The notes under the pieces were generated by a model. The model was not told where the DNA came from. It ran no database searches and worked only from the letters and a program-made list of their open reading frames with translations. Source: Pseudomonas fluorescens (GTDB lineage: Bacteria > Pseudomonadota > Gammaproteobacteria > Pseudomonadales > Pseudomonadaceae). Taken from it: DNA of 64,000 nucleotides. The stretch is from NCBI RefSeq assembly GCF_005938625.1, contig NZ_VCNJ01000003.1, positions 186,001-250,000 of the forward strand, read 5' to 3'. The first letter of the stretch is position 1. Every line of letters begins with the position of its first letter. Positions 28,155 through 37,646 of this stretch are shown piece after piece. The position numbers were made by a program, and so were the translations under genes.

Positions 28155-29495
28155 ATGGACCCTTCCCCTGGCTTGTCCCTCGCAACAATATTCGCCGATT
28201 TCGGCATGATCCTTTTTGCTCTGATCCTGGTTTTGCTCAACGGCTTTTTCGTTGCGGCGGAATTCGCCATGGTCAAACTGCGCTCGACCCGGGTCGAGGC
28301 CATCGCTGATCAGAACGGCTGGCGCGGGCACATCCTGCGCACCGTACACAGTCAGCTCGATGCGTACCTGTCGGCGTGTCAGCTCGGTATCACCCTCGCC
28401 TCCCTCGGCCTCGGCTGGGTGGGTGAGCCGGCCTTTGCGCACATTCTCGAACCGCTGCTCAGCGCGGTCGGCGTGCAGTCGCCGGAGATCGTCAAAGGTG
28501 TGTCGTTCTTCACCGCGTTCTTCATCATTTCGTACCTGCACATCGTGGTCGGCGAACTGGCCCCGAAATCGTGGGCGATCCGCAAACCCGAGCTGCTGTC
28601 GCTGTGGACGGCGGTGCCGCTGTACCTGTTCTACTGGGCGATGTATCCGGCGATCTACCTGCTCAACGCCAGCGCCAACGCGATCCTGCGTATCGCCGGC
28701 CAGGGCGAACCCGGCCCGCACCACGAACACCATTACAGCCGTGAAGAACTGAAACTGATTCTGCACTCCAGCCGTGGCCAGGACCCGAGCGATCAGGGCA
28801 TGCGTGTTCTGGCGTCGGCTGTGGAAATGGGCGAGCTGGAGGTGGTCGACTGGGCCAACTCCCGCGAAGACTTGATCACCCTCGAATTCAACGCGCCGCT
28901 GAAAGAAATCCTCGCGATGTTCCGTCGCCACAAGTTCAGCCGTTATCCGGTGTACGACAGCGAGCGTCAGGAGTTCGTCGGCCTGCTGCACATCAAGGAT
29001 CTGCTGCTGGAACTGGCGGCACTGGACCACATTCCCGAGTCGTTCAACCTGGCTGAACTGACCCGCCCGCTGGAGCGCGTGTCACGGCACATGCCGCTGT
29101 CGCAGTTGCTGGAGCAGTTCCGCAAGGGCGGCTCGCACTTCGCCGTGGTCGAGGAAGCTGATGGCAACATCATCGGCTATCTGACCATGGAAGACGTGCT
29201 GGAAGTGCTGGTTGGCGACATTCAGGACGAACACCGCAAAGCTGAGCGCGGGATCCTCGCCTATCAGCCGGGCAAGTTGCTGGTGCGTGGCGACACGCCG
29301 CTGTTCAAGGTAGAACGTCTGCTGGGCATCGACCTTGATCACATCGAAGCGGAAACCCTCGCCGGGCTGGTTTACGAAACCCTGAAACGGGTGCCGGAAG
29401 AGGAAGAAGTGCTGGAAGTCGAAGGCTTGCGGATCATCATCAAGAAGATGAAAGGGCCGAAGATTGTGCTGGCGAAGGTGTTGATGCTGGATTGA
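28155..29495 (+). CDS. CNNM/CorC-family membrane protein with CBS pair
   Basis: 446 aa (HlyC/CorC family). Four hydrophobic segments form the N-terminal CNNM (DUF21) domain at about 1-200 (FALILVLLNGFFVAAEFAMVKLR), followed by two CBS domains (about 210-340) and a C-terminal transporter-associated CorC_HlyC domain (about 350-440). Members are implicated in Mg/Co efflux, but substrate cannot be assigned here. The gene follows phoR in PAO1 as well (PA5362 by synteny). No signal of pho-specific control is seen. Confidence 0.9.
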   Translation: MDPSPGLSLATIFADFGMILFALILVLLNGFFVAAEFAMVKLRSTRVEAIADQNGWRGHILRTVHSQLDAYLSACQLGITLASLGLGWVGEPAFAHILEPLLSAVGVQSPEIVKGVSFFTAFFIISYLHIVVGELAPKSWAIRKPELLSLWTAVPLYLFYWAMYPAIYLLNASANAILRIAGQGEPGPHHEHHYSREELKLILHSSRGQDPSDQGMRVLASAVEMGELEVVDWANSREDLITLEFNAPLKEILAMFRRHKFSRYPVYDSERQEFVGLLHIKDLLLELAALDHIPESFNLAELTRPLERVSRHMPLSQLLEQFRKGGSHFAVVEEADGNIIGYLTMEDVLEVLVGDIQDEHRKAERGILAYQPGKLLVRGDTPLFKVERLLGIDLDHIEAETLAGLVYETLKRVPEEEEVLEVEGLRIIIKKMKGPKIVLAKVLMLD

Positions 29496-29523
29496 TTGCT
29501 GTGCGGGCGACCGCATGACCCGT

Positions 29524-29620
29524 TAAAAGATCGCAGCCCGAACCTGCGGCAGCTCCTACAGGGATCGCATTTCCATGTAGGAGCTGCCGCAGGTTCGGGC
29601 CACGATCGGACGATCTTTTG
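29524..29620. repeat. Palindromic repeat family B
   Basis: Inverted repeat AAAAGATCGCAGCCCGAACC ... with arms through GCGGCAGCTCCTACA, closing with GATCTTTT. It lies between the convergent CorC-like and M23 peptidase genes. One arm carries an extra insertion (CACGATCGGAC), making it imperfect. Confidence 0.85.
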
Positions 29621-29622
29621 CT

Positions 29623-30519
29623 TTATTGCTTGCCCAGCGCAAAGTTGGGCAACGCCCCCAGCGGCTGGACGAACTGATACGGAATCGACACCAACCCGTC
29701 TCCGGTATTGCGCTGCACCACAAAGTGCAGGTGCGGGCCGCTGCTGTTGCCGGTATTGCCCGACAGTGCCAGCGGACTGCCCACCGTCACCCTTTGCCCC
29801 TCGCGCACGCTCACCGAACCTTGCTTGAGGTGCAGGTACACACCCATCGTGCCGTCGTCGTGCAGCACCCGCACAAAATTGCCGGAAGCATCATTACCGC
29901 GCCCGCTCTGGGAGTTCTCGGTCTTCACCACCACCCCGGCCCGCGCGGCAATGATCGGCGTACCGACCGGCATGGCGATGTCCATCGCATACTTGTTCTT
30001 CGGACCGTAGTGGCTGTACTGGCCGTTGGCGCCCTGACTCAGACGAAACGGCCCGCCACGCCATGGCAGCGGATAGCGGTAACTTTGCGCGGCGCCTGAG
30101 GGGTCGCCCAGGGAGTACTGGAACTGCGGCGTATACACCAACGGCTTACCGCCGGTAATCGCCGTCAGCAGCGCCAGACGCGTATTGCTGCGCGCCGGCA
30201 GCACCCGGCGGATCGCTTTGGCCGGCGCCCCTCGCACATTGCTCAACCCGGTAAAGGCCAGCGCTACCTCAACCGGCGCATACAGATCGTTGCGCACGAA
30301 CACCACGTCAGTGCCTTTCTGTTTTTTGATGTCGAGATAGACTTGCCGCTCGAGGCGCTCGACCATGCGGTCCTGAAAGACGAACACCTGCGCGCCTTTG
30401 CTCGGCCGGTCGCTGTAGGAGACCACGCCGTTGGCATCGGTGGATTTGTAAATGGTCATGGCCACAGCCGAGGTGGAGGCCATGAAGAGACCACAGAAAA
30501 ACAGCAGGCGCGCGAGCAT
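29623..30519 (-). CDS. M23-family peptidoglycan endopeptidase with DUF4124 domain
   Basis: 298 aa from the ATG at 30519; an in-frame TTG two codons upstream is possible. Signal peptide (about 1-21, ending AVA-MTIYK), a DUF4124 domain (about 22-60, TDANGVVSYSDRPSKG), a beta-rich central region, and a C-terminal LytM/M23 domain with the zinc residues in SHYGPKNKYAMD and HLHF. It would cut peptide cross-links in the periplasm, or act as a degenerate activator; here both motif histidines are present. Corresponds to the PAO1 gene in the same slot. Confidence 0.9.
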   Translation of the reverse strand: MLARLLFFCGLFMASTSAVAMTIYKSTDANGVVSYSDRPSKGAQVFVFQDRMVERLERQVYLDIKKQKGTDVVFVRNDLYAPVEVALAFTGLSNVRGAPAKAIRRVLPARSNTRLALLTAITGGKPLVYTPQFQYSLGDPSGAAQSYRYPLPWRGGPFRLSQGANGQYSHYGPKNKYAMDIAMPVGTPIIAARAGVVVKTENSQSGRGNDASGNFVRVLHDDGTMGVYLHLKQGSVSVREGQRVTVGSPLALSGNTGNSSGPHLHFVVQRNTGDGLVSIPYQFVQPLGALPNFALGKQ

Positions 30520-30618
30520 GGGCAAGAGTCTGTCGAAAGGAAGGCCTGGAAATGAGCCTAGCAGGTGAAGCAGACCAGGCTAGTCGACAGATGTTTCAAT
30601 ATGCCCAGCGCACAAAGC

Positions 30619-30695
30619 AAAAGATCGCAGCCTTCGGCAGCTCCTACATGGAAAATGCATTCCAATGTAGGAGCTGCCGAAGGCTGCGATCTTTT
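30619..30695. repeat. Palindromic repeat family B
   Basis: Near-perfect inverted repeat AAAAGATCGCAGCCTTCGGC ... with arms through AGCTCCTACA and closing GCGATCTTTT. It lies between the promoter end of the M23 peptidase gene and the 3' end of the response regulator gene. Confidence 0.9.
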
Positions 30696-30707
30696 CACAG
30701 ACGCCGA

Positions 30708-31664
30708 TTACGCGCCCGGAACGAAGTGCTTCTGCGCCGTGCCGCGCGCGATCAGGCGGGAGATGTAGTCGAGCTTCTGCGCATCCTGATCGACGAAACG
30801 GAAGGTCAGTTGCAGCCATTCGCTGTCCGGTTTCTGCTCAAACGCGACAACCGCGTGCAGGTAACCATTAAGACGGGCGATTTCGGCGTTGTCGCCCTGC
30901 TCCAGATCGAGCACGGCGCTGTCGAGGATCTGCGGCAGGGTGTCGGTGCGTTTCACCACCAACAATGCTTCCTTGATGCTCAGAGCCTTGATCACGCATT
31001 GCTGAGTACCGCTTGGCAGGCGCAATTGGCCCTGACCACGACCGCTGGCCGGAGCCGACGCGGCGACTGGCGCCTTGACCGGTGGGCTGTTGAGCAAACC
31101 ACGCGATGGCGCAGCAGCCGGTGCCGGCGCGGCAGCAACAGGTTTGGCAAACGGGTTGACCGCCGCCGCTGCCGGCGCGCCGCCGACCACGGCAGGCTTG
31201 CCGCCGGTCAAGGCGCTCAGGGAATCGTTGCCGAACGCCGAGTTCATCTTGGTCGGCGCGCTGTTCATCAGGGTGTCGAGCTTGCCGACCTTGTTCAGCG
31301 CCTGTTTGACCTTGGTCAGCAGTTGCTCGTTGGTGAACGGCTTGCTGACGTAACCAGAAACGCCGGCCTGAATCGCCTGCACGACGTTTTCCTTGTCGCC
31401 CCGGCTGGTGACCATGACGAACGGCATGGTCTTGAGGTTGTCTTGCTCGCGGCACCAGGTCAGCAGTTCGAGGCCAGACATTTCCGGCATTTCCCAGTCG
31501 CACAGGACCAGGTCGAACGCCTCTCTGGCCAGCATGGCCTGAGCCTTTTTACCGTTGACGGCGTCCTCGGTGCGGATCCCCGGGAAGTAATTACGCAGGC
31601 ACTTTTTCACCAGGTCACGAATGAACGAAGCATCGTCCACGACCAACACACTGATCTTGCTCAT
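30708..31664 (-). CDS. CheY-like response regulator with long Pro/Ala linker and PilZ-like C-terminus
   Basis: 318 aa. Receiver domain (1-125) with D10/D11, phosphoacceptor D56 (LVLCDWEMPEMSG) and K in YVSKPF. A low-complexity Ala/Pro-rich linker (about 145-205) follows, then a C-terminal domain of about 110 residues (QLRLPSGTQQCVIKALSIKE ... LDYISRLIARG) whose layout is reminiscent of PilZ but without an obvious RxxxR c-di-GMP motif. Located between the M23 peptidase and phoU, as in PAO1 (PA5364 by synteny). Partner kinase and output unknown. Confidence 0.88.
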   Translation of the reverse strand: MSKISVLVVDDASFIRDLVKKCLRNYFPGIRTEDAVNGKKAQAMLAREAFDLVLCDWEMPEMSGLELLTWCREQDNLKTMPFVMVTSRGDKENVVQAIQAGVSGYVSKPFTNEQLLTKVKQALNKVGKLDTLMNSAPTKMNSAFGNDSLSALTGGKPAVVGGAPAAAAVNPFAKPVAAAPAPAAAPSRGLLNSPPVKAPVAASAPASGRGQGQLRLPSGTQQCVIKALSIKEALLVVKRTDTLPQILDSAVLDLEQGDNAEIARLNGYLHAVVAFEQKPDSEWLQLTFRFVDQDAQKLDYISRLIARGTAQKHFVPGA

Positions 31665-31792
31665 CCAACACCCCTATTAAAATCCCGGCAAGCATAACGC
31701 TGGCTGATGGCACATTGCCAAAACTCTTCAGTCACGCCGGGACTTTTCGTTCGCGGGTGCTGCTTTTTAATCGAATCCGCCTATGAAAAGCA

Positions 31793-31830
31793 CAAACAAA
31801 AACGCCCGGCCAAAGGGCCGGGCGCTTTTC
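31793..31830 (-). terminator. Rho-independent terminator of the pst-phoU operon
   Basis: On the minus strand a 9-bp GC stem (CGCCCGGCC with GGCCGGGCG) with an about 4-nt loop is followed by TTTTTGTTT, 10-40 nt after the phoU stop. Ends the pstC-pstA-pstB-phoU unit. Confidence 0.9.
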
Positions 31831-31840
31831 TCAGGCAATC

Positions 31841-32602
31841 TTACTTATCGTCAGCATCGCCCGGAACATTAGCGGTTTCGCCGCTTGTGCCTTCAACTTC
31901 TTCCTTCATGCGCTTGAGGCCCATGTGGCGCACGTCGGTGCCGCGTACCAGGTAGATGACCAATTCGGAGATATTGCGCGCGTGATCGCCAATGCGTTCC
32001 AGCGAACGCAGCACCCAGATGATGCTCAAGACCCGCGAGATAGAGCGCGGGTCTTCCATCATGTAGGTTGCCAGTTCGCGCAATGCGGTTTTGTATTCGC
32101 GGTCGATGATCTTGTCGTACTGCGCCACCGACAACGCCAGATCAGCGTCGAAACGGGCAAACGCGTCCAGCGCATCGCGAACCATATTGCGCACCTGGTC
32201 GCCGATGTGACGAACCTCGACGTAACCGCGCGGTGCTTCACCTTCTTCGCACAGCTGAATCGCACGACGAGCGATTTTGGTCGCCTCGTCGCCGATGCGC
32301 TCCAGATCGATCACCGACTTGGAAATGCTGATGATCAAACGCAGGTCGGACGCTGCCGGCTGACGCCGGGCGAGAATGCGCAGGCATTCTTCGTCAATGT
32401 TGCGTTCCATCTGGTTGATCTGGTCGTCGATCTCGCGCACCTGCTGAGCGAGGCCGGAGTCGGCCTCGATCAGAGCAGTCACCGCGTCGTTGACCTGCTT
32501 CTCCACCAACCCGCCCATGGCCAGGAGGTGGCTGCGCACTTCCTCAAGCTCAGCGTTGAACTGCGCAGAGATGTGGTGGGTAAGACCTTCTTTGGAAATC
32601 AT
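31841..32602 (-). CDS. phoU: Phosphate-transport regulator PhoU
   Basis: 253 aa all-helical protein of two three-helix-bundle repeats with the metal-binding E/D-rich motifs (DLERIGDEATKIA near 95-108, SLERIGDHARNISE near 200-213). It restrains PhoR signalling and PstSCAB uptake when phosphate is ample. Last gene of the pst operon, separated from pstB by a 125-bp gap filled with a palindromic repeat. Confidence 0.97.
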   Translation of the reverse strand: MISKEGLTHHISAQFNAELEEVRSHLLAMGGLVEKQVNDAVTALIEADSGLAQQVREIDDQINQMERNIDEECLRILARRQPAASDLRLIISISKSVIDLERIGDEATKIARRAIQLCEEGEAPRGYVEVRHIGDQVRNMVRDALDAFARFDADLALSVAQYDKIIDREYKTALRELATYMMEDPRSISRVLSIIWVLRSLERIGDHARNISELVIYLVRGTDVRHMGLKRMKEEVEGTSGETANVPGDADDK

Positions 32603-32631
32603 GCATTCGCTCCGAAAAAGCGTTTAACCAA

Positions 32632-32721
32632 GAGCTGCTAGCTACAAGCTGCAAGCTGTTATGTGGTGATCCATGCCGCTTCGCTTCTAACTTGCCGCTT
32701 GAAGCTTGCCGCTCGCAGCTG
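32632..32721. repeat. Palindromic repeat family C, copy 2 (pstB-phoU gap)
   Basis: Imperfect palindrome composed of AGCTGCTAGCTACAAGC and its opposing arm TTGCCGCTTGAAGCTTG, closing GCAGCT. It occupies most of the gap between pstB and phoU. Confidence 0.75.
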
Positions 32722-32727
32722 CTTCAA

Positions 32728-33561
32728 TCAGCCGTATCGACCGGTGATGTAGTCTTCGGTCTGCTTCTTCGCCGGATTGGTGAACAGGGTATCGGTGTCG
32801 CCGAATTCCACCAGTTTGCCCATGTACATGAACGCCGTGTAGTCGGACACCCGCGCGGCCTGTTGCATGTTGTGGGTCACGATGACGATGGTGAACTTGG
32901 ACTTCAGCTCGTAGATCAGCTCTTCAACCTTGAGGGTCGAGATCGGGTCGAGGGCCGAGCACGGTTCGTCGAGCAGCAGCACTTCCGGCTCAACCGCGAT
33001 GGTACGGGCGATGACCAGACGCTGTTGCTGACCACCGGACAGACCGAGTGCCGATTCATGCAAACGGTCTTTGACTTCGTCCCACAGCGCCGCGCCTTTC
33101 AGCGCCCACTCGACCGCTTCGTCGAGGATGCGCTTCTTGTTGATGCCCTGGATGCGCAGGCCGTAAACCACGTTTTCGTAGATGGTTTTCGGGAACGGGT
33201 TGGGCTTCTGGAACACCATGCCGACGCGACGACGCAGTTCGGCAACGTCTTCGCCTTTGCGATAGATGTTGTTGCCGTACAGGTTGATCGCGCCTTCGAC
33301 GCGGCAGCCGTCAACCAGATCGTTCATGCGATTGAAGGTGCGCAGCAGCGTCGATTTACCGCAGCCGGACGGGCCGATGAAGGCGGTCACGCGCTGTTTC
33401 GGAATGTTCATGCTGACGTCGAACAGGGCTTGTTTCTCACCGTAGTACAGGCTCAGGCCCGGCACTTCGATGGCCACGGTTTCCTGCGCCAGATTCAGGC
33501 TCTGCTTGTCGCGGCCCAGGGCAGACATGTTGATGCCGTGGGTATGTGCTTCGTGCTGCAT
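32728..33561 (-). CDS. pstB: Phosphate ABC transporter ATP-binding protein PstB
   Basis: 277 aa from the ATG with GGAG 8 nt upstream; an in-frame GTG three codons earlier lacks a good site. Walker A GPSGCGKS (about 63-70), the PstB-specific [11 protein letters not shown] signature LSGGQQQR, Walker [14 protein letters not shown] and the H-loop VTHNMQQA are all present. It energises phosphate import by PstC/PstA and contributes to signalling through PhoU. Confidence 0.97.
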   Translation of the reverse strand: MQHEAHTHGINMSALGRDKQSLNLAQETVAIEVPGLSLYYGEKQALFDVSMNIPKQRVTAFIGPSGCGKSTLLRTFNRMNDLVDGCRVEGAINLYGNNIYRKGEDVAELRRRVGMVFQKPNPFPKTIYENVVYGLRIQGINKKRILDEAVEWALKGAALWDEVKDRLHESALGLSGGQQQRLVIARTIAVEPEVLLLDEPCSALDPISTLKVEELIYELKSKFTIVIVTHNMQQAARVSDYTAFMYMGKLVEFGDTDTLFTNPAKKQTEDYITGRYG

Positions 33562-33577
33562 GGTTCTCACTCCGTTC

Positions 33578-33650
33578 GTAGCTGCGAGCTTCTAGCTGCA
33601 AGCTGCAAGTTTGAGCAAAAGCGGCTTGTAGCTTGCCGCTTGTGGCTGAT
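33578..33650. repeat. Palindromic repeat family C, copy 3 (pstA-pstB gap)
   Basis: Imperfect palindrome GTAGCTGCGAGCTTCTAGC ... opposing GCGGCTTGTAGCTTGCCGC, lying directly after the pstA stop and before pstB. Same family as the copies at 26631 and 32632. Confidence 0.75.
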
Positions 33651-33654
33651 GGCT

Positions 33655-35325
33655 TTAGCTATCCAGTGCTTTGTATTTTTCGCGCAGGTGGTTGCGGATA
33701 TACACCGCCGACAGGTTCAACGTGGCGATCACCAGCACCAGCAATAGCGCCGTGGCGTAAACCAGCGGACGGGCCGCTTCAACGTTCGGGCTCTGGAAGC
33801 CGACGTCATAGATGTGGAAGCCCAAGTGCATGATCTTCTGATCCAGGTGCAGGTACGGGTAGTTGCCGTCCACCGGCAGCGACGGCGCCAGTTTCACCAC
33901 ACCCACCAGCATCAGCGGCGCCACTTCACCGGCGGCGCGAGCCACGGCGAGGATCATGCCGGTCATCATTGCCGGGCTGGCCATCGGGATCACAATTTTC
34001 CACAAGGTTTCAGCCTTGGTCGCACCGAGGGCCAACGAGCCTTCACGCACGGTACGCGGGATTCGCGCCAGACCTTCCTCGGTCGCCACAATCACCACCG
34101 GCACTGCCAGCAGCGCCAAGGTCAGCGAGGCCCAGAGCAGACCCGGCGTACCGAAGGTCGGTGCCGGCAGCGCTTCCGGGAAGAACAAGCGGTCGACCGA
34201 ACCACCCAGCACGTAAACGAAGAAGCCCAGACCGAACACGCCGTAAACGATCGCCGGTACGCCGGCGAGGTTGTTCACCGCAATACGGATGATCCGCGTC
34301 AGGGTGTTCTGTTTGGCGTATTCGCGCAGGTACACCGCCGCCAGCACGCCGAACGGGGTGACGATCATCGCCATGATCAAAGTCATCATCACGGTGCCGA
34401 AGATTGCCGGGAAGATTCCGCCTTCGGTGTTCGCTTCACGCGGGTCGTCCGAAAGGAATTCCCAGATCTTGCTGAAGTAGAAACCGACCTTGGTGAAGGT
34501 GCTCATCGCGTTCGGCTGATAAGCGTGAACCACTTTGCCCAGACCGATTTCGATCTCTTTGCCATTGGCATCGCGAGCGGTCAGAGCATCGCGGTTGAAC
34601 TGCGCATGCAGGTCGGCCAGACGCGCTTCGATGTCCTGATAACGCGCATTAAGCTCGGCGCGCTCGGATTCCATGTCCGCTTGCGCGGTGGCGTCGAGCT
34701 TGCCTTCCAGTTCCAGTTTGCGACCGTGCAGACGGATGCGTTCAAGACCGGCGTTGATCGCACCGATGTCAGTCTTTTCCAGCGACTTCAGTTGTGCAGC
34801 CAGTCCGTTCACACGGTTGATCCGCGCTTGCAACTCAGGCCATGCAGCCTCGCCTTCGGCGATGACCTTGCCATCCTGTTTGACGTTGACCAGGTAGCCG
34901 TAGAAGTTGCCCCACTCGCGACGTTCGATCGCCATCAATTCTGGCGGCGTGGTCTGGTTGGTCAGCCACTCGCCGACGATCCAGGTGAAGTCGTTGCCGT
35001 TCAGGTCACGGTTGCCGACCTTGATCAGCTCGCGGGTCATGAATTCCGGGCCTGCATCCGGCACCGGCAAACCGGCGCTCTTCAGACGGGCACGGGGCAC
35101 TTCTTCTTTCTGCACCACTTCACCGATGACCAGGTGATTGGCCTGACCCGGTACGTCGTAATTGGCATGGACCAGGTCCGCCGGCCAGAAGTGACCCAGA
35201 CCGCGCACGGCAATCACCGCCAGCAGGCCAATGGTCATGATGACCGCGATGGACACCGCGCCACCGCTGATCCAGACGCCCGGGGCGCCGCTCTTGAACC
35301 ATCCTTTCAGGGAGTTCTGTTTCAC
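33655..35325 (-). CDS. pstA: Phosphate ABC transporter permease PstA (long form)
   Basis: 556 aa, well above the about 300 of E. coli PstA. One N-terminal membrane helix (about 18-40) is followed by an about 250-residue hydrophilic, charged, partly coiled-coil insert (about 45-300), then the conserved MetI-type permease core with several membrane helices (about 310-550) and the EAA loop near EGSLALGATKAETLWKIVIP. With PstC it forms the membrane channel. The long insert is normal for Pseudomonas as far as I recall. Sits 17 nt after pstC. Confidence 0.94.
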   Translation of the reverse strand: MKQNSLKGWFKSGAPGVWISGGAVSIAVIMTIGLLAVIAVRGLGHFWPADLVHANYDVPGQANHLVIGEVVQKEEVPRARLKSAGLPVPDAGPEFMTRELIKVGNRDLNGNDFTWIVGEWLTNQTTPPELMAIERREWGNFYGYLVNVKQDGKVIAEGEAAWPELQARINRVNGLAAQLKSLEKTDIGAINAGLERIRLHGRKLELEGKLDATAQADMESERAELNARYQDIEARLADLHAQFNRDALTARDANGKEIEIGLGKVVHAYQPNAMSTFTKVGFYFSKIWEFLSDDPREANTEGGIFPAIFGTVMMTLIMAMIVTPFGVLAAVYLREYAKQNTLTRIIRIAVNNLAGVPAIVYGVFGLGFFVYVLGGSVDRLFFPEALPAPTFGTPGLLWASLTLALLAVPVVIVATEEGLARIPRTVREGSLALGATKAETLWKIVIPMASPAMMTGMILAVARAAGEVAPLMLVGVVKLAPSLPVDGNYPYLHLDQKIMHLGFHIYDVGFQSPNVEAARPLVYATALLLVLVIATLNLSAVYIRNHLREKYKALDS

Positions 35326-35341
35326 AGACTTCTACCTTTGC

Positions 35342-37624
35342 TTAAAGCGACGAGTATTTCTTGCGCAGACGCTGACGAATCAGTTCTGCCAGGGTGTTCA
35401 TGACGAAGGTGAACAACAGCAGCACCAGCGCCGAGAGGAACAGCACGCGGTAGTGGCTGCCGCCGACTTCCGACTCGGGCATTTCCACCGCGACGTTGGC
35501 GGCCAAAGTGCGCAGGCCTTCGAACAGGTTCATTTCCATGACCGGGGTGTTACCGGTGGCCATCAGCACGATCATGGTTTCGCCGACCGCACGGCCCATG
35601 CCGATCATCAGCGCCGAGAAGATCCCCGGGCTGGCAGTCAGGATCACCACGCGAGTCATGGTCTGCCACGGCGTGGCACCGAGGGCCAGCGAGCCGAGGG
35701 TCAGACCGCGCGGCACACTGAACACGGCGTCTTCAGCGATCGAGTAGATGTTCGGGATCACCGCGAAGCCCATGGCCAGACCGACCACCAGAGCGTTGCG
35801 CTGGTCGTAGGTGATGCCCAGGTCGTGGGAGATCCACATGCGCATGTCACCGCCGAAGAACCAGTTCTCCATGAACGGGCTCATGTACAGCGACAGCCAG
35901 CCCACAAACAGAATCACTGGAATCAGCAGCGCACTTTCCCAACCGTCCGGGACTTTCAGGCGGATCGACTCAGGCAGACGGCTGAAGGTGAAACCGGCGA
36001 CCAGAATGCCGATCGGCAGCAACATCAGCAGGCTGAAGATGCCCGGCAGATGCCCTTCTACATACGGTGCGAGGAACAGACCGGCGAAGAAGCCGAGGAT
36101 CACCGTCGGCATCGCTTCCATCAGCTCGATCACCGGTTTGACCTTGCGGCGCATGCCCGGGGCCATGAAGTAGGCGGTGTAGATCGCAGCGGCAACCGCC
36201 AGTGGCGCCGCCAGCAGCATCGCGTAGAACGCGGCTTTCAGGGTGCCGAAGGTCAGTGGCGACAGGCTCAGTTTCGGTTCGAAATCGGTGTTGGCGGCGG
36301 TCGATTGCCAGACGTATTTAGGCTCGTCGTAGTTCTCGTACCAGACCTTGCTCCACAGCGCGCTCCAGGAAACTTCCGGGTGCGGGTTGTCGAGCAGCAA
36401 TGGTTGCAGCTTGCCGCCCGCTTCGACGATCACGCGGTTGGCGCGTGGCGACAGACCGAACAGGCCCTGGCCTTCTACCACTTGATCGACCAGCAAGGTG
36501 CGGTGCGCGGTGCTGTGGAACACGCCGAGCTTGCCGCTGGCATCCAGTGCGAGGAAGCCTTTGCGGCGTTCTTCAGCGGTGATTTCAACGATCGGCGTGG
36601 TGCCCATCTGGAAGGTACGGATCTGCTTAAGACGCAGTTCGCCGTCGGTGTCGCGGGCCATGAACCATTGGGCCAGACCACCCTTGGAGTCGCCGACGAT
36701 CAGCGAGATGCCACCGACCAGTTGCGTGGTCGCGGTGACTTCGGCGTCAGCATTTTCCAGCAGTTTGTAGCGACCGTTGAGGCTCTTGTCGCGCAGGCTG
36801 AACACATCGGCCTGAGCGCGACCGTTGACCACGTACAGCCACTGCTGGCGCGGGTCGACGAAGATGTTTTTCACCGGCTCGGTCATCTGCGGCAGATCGA
36901 TACGTTTCTGCTCGTTGGTGACTTCGCCAGTCATCATGTTTTCTTCGCTGGTCAGCGACAGAACGTTGAGTTGCGAACCGGTCGAACCCACCAATATAAG
37001 GGTGGTATCGGTAGCGTTGAGGCTGACATGCTCCAGCGCACCGCCGGCTTCGTTCAGCGCAATTGGTGTATCGCCGTACGGATATTCAATCGCCGGAGTG
37101 ATGGTTTTCTTGCCATCGGGGTAGCTGACTTTATAAGTGTGACGGAACACCAGCGCCTGACCGTTGGACAGGCCCACGGCCACCAGCGGATGGCCCGGCT
37201 GGTCTTCGCCAATCGAAGTTACGGTTGCGCCGGCAGGCACTGGCAGATCGACGCGCTTCAGCTCAGCGCCACTGTCGATATCAAAGAACAGCGCCTGGCC
37301 CTTGTCGGAAACGCGCATCGCCACCTGATTCTGCTCTTCGAGCGAAATCATCAGCGGCTTGCCGGCGTCCTGCATCCAGGCCGGGGTGATCGAGTCTTTC
37401 GCGGTCAGGTCGGCACCCTGGAACAGCGGCGCAACCACGTAGGCGAGGAAGAAGAAGATCAGGGTGATGGCTGCCAGCACCGCAAGACCGCCTACGAGGA
37501 CGTACCAGCGGGTGAAGCGATCCTTGAGCGCGCGAATGCGGCGCTTGCGTTGCAGCTCAGGCGTATTGAAATCAATGCGCTTGGGAGGATTAGTAGTCAT
37601 GTGGGAATTGGCCAGATCATTCAT
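35342..37624 (-). CDS. pstC: Phosphate ABC transporter permease PstC (long form)
   Basis: 760 aa against about 320 for E. coli PstC. After an N-terminal membrane helix (about 45-70) comes a periplasmic domain of roughly 370 residues, rich in beta strands with repeated short blocks (DKGQALFFDIDSGAELKR, DPRQQWLYVVNGRAQAD) that look propeller-like. The permease core follows (about 455-750) with an EAA loop (GSLALGATPWQTMTRVVI). The first ATG has AGGG 8 nt upstream; a second ATG 24 nt later (MTTNPPKRID) is a reasonable alternative. The Pho box lies only 22 bp upstream of the first ATG. Confidence 0.92.
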   Translation of the reverse strand: MNDLANSHMTTNPPKRIDFNTPELQRKRRIRALKDRFTRWYVLVGGLAVLAAITLIFFFLAYVVAPLFQGADLTAKDSITPAWMQDAGKPLMISLEEQNQVAMRVSDKGQALFFDIDSGAELKRVDLPVPAGATVTSIGEDQPGHPLVAVGLSNGQALVFRHTYKVSYPDGKKTITPAIEYPYGDTPIALNEAGGALEHVSLNATDTTLILVGSTGSQLNVLSLTSEENMMTGEVTNEQKRIDLPQMTEPVKNIFVDPRQQWLYVVNGRAQADVFSLRDKSLNGRYKLLENADAEVTATTQLVGGISLIVGDSKGGLAQWFMARDTDGELRLKQIRTFQMGTTPIVEITAEERRKGFLALDASGKLGVFHSTAHRTLLVDQVVEGQGLFGLSPRANRVIVEAGGKLQPLLLDNPHPEVSWSALWSKVWYENYDEPKYVWQSTAANTDFEPKLSLSPLTFGTLKAAFYAMLLAAPLAVAAAIYTAYFMAPGMRRKVKPVIELMEAMPTVILGFFAGLFLAPYVEGHLPGIFSLLMLLPIGILVAGFTFSRLPESIRLKVPDGWESALLIPVILFVGWLSLYMSPFMENWFFGGDMRMWISHDLGITYDQRNALVVGLAMGFAVIPNIYSIAEDAVFSVPRGLTLGSLALGATPWQTMTRVVILTASPGIFSALMIGMGRAVGETMIVLMATGNTPVMEMNLFEGLRTLAANVAVEMPESEVGGSHYRVLFLSALVLLLFTFVMNTLAELIRQRLRKKYSSL

Positions 37625-37646
37625 GCGCTCACCCTAGCGATCCTGT

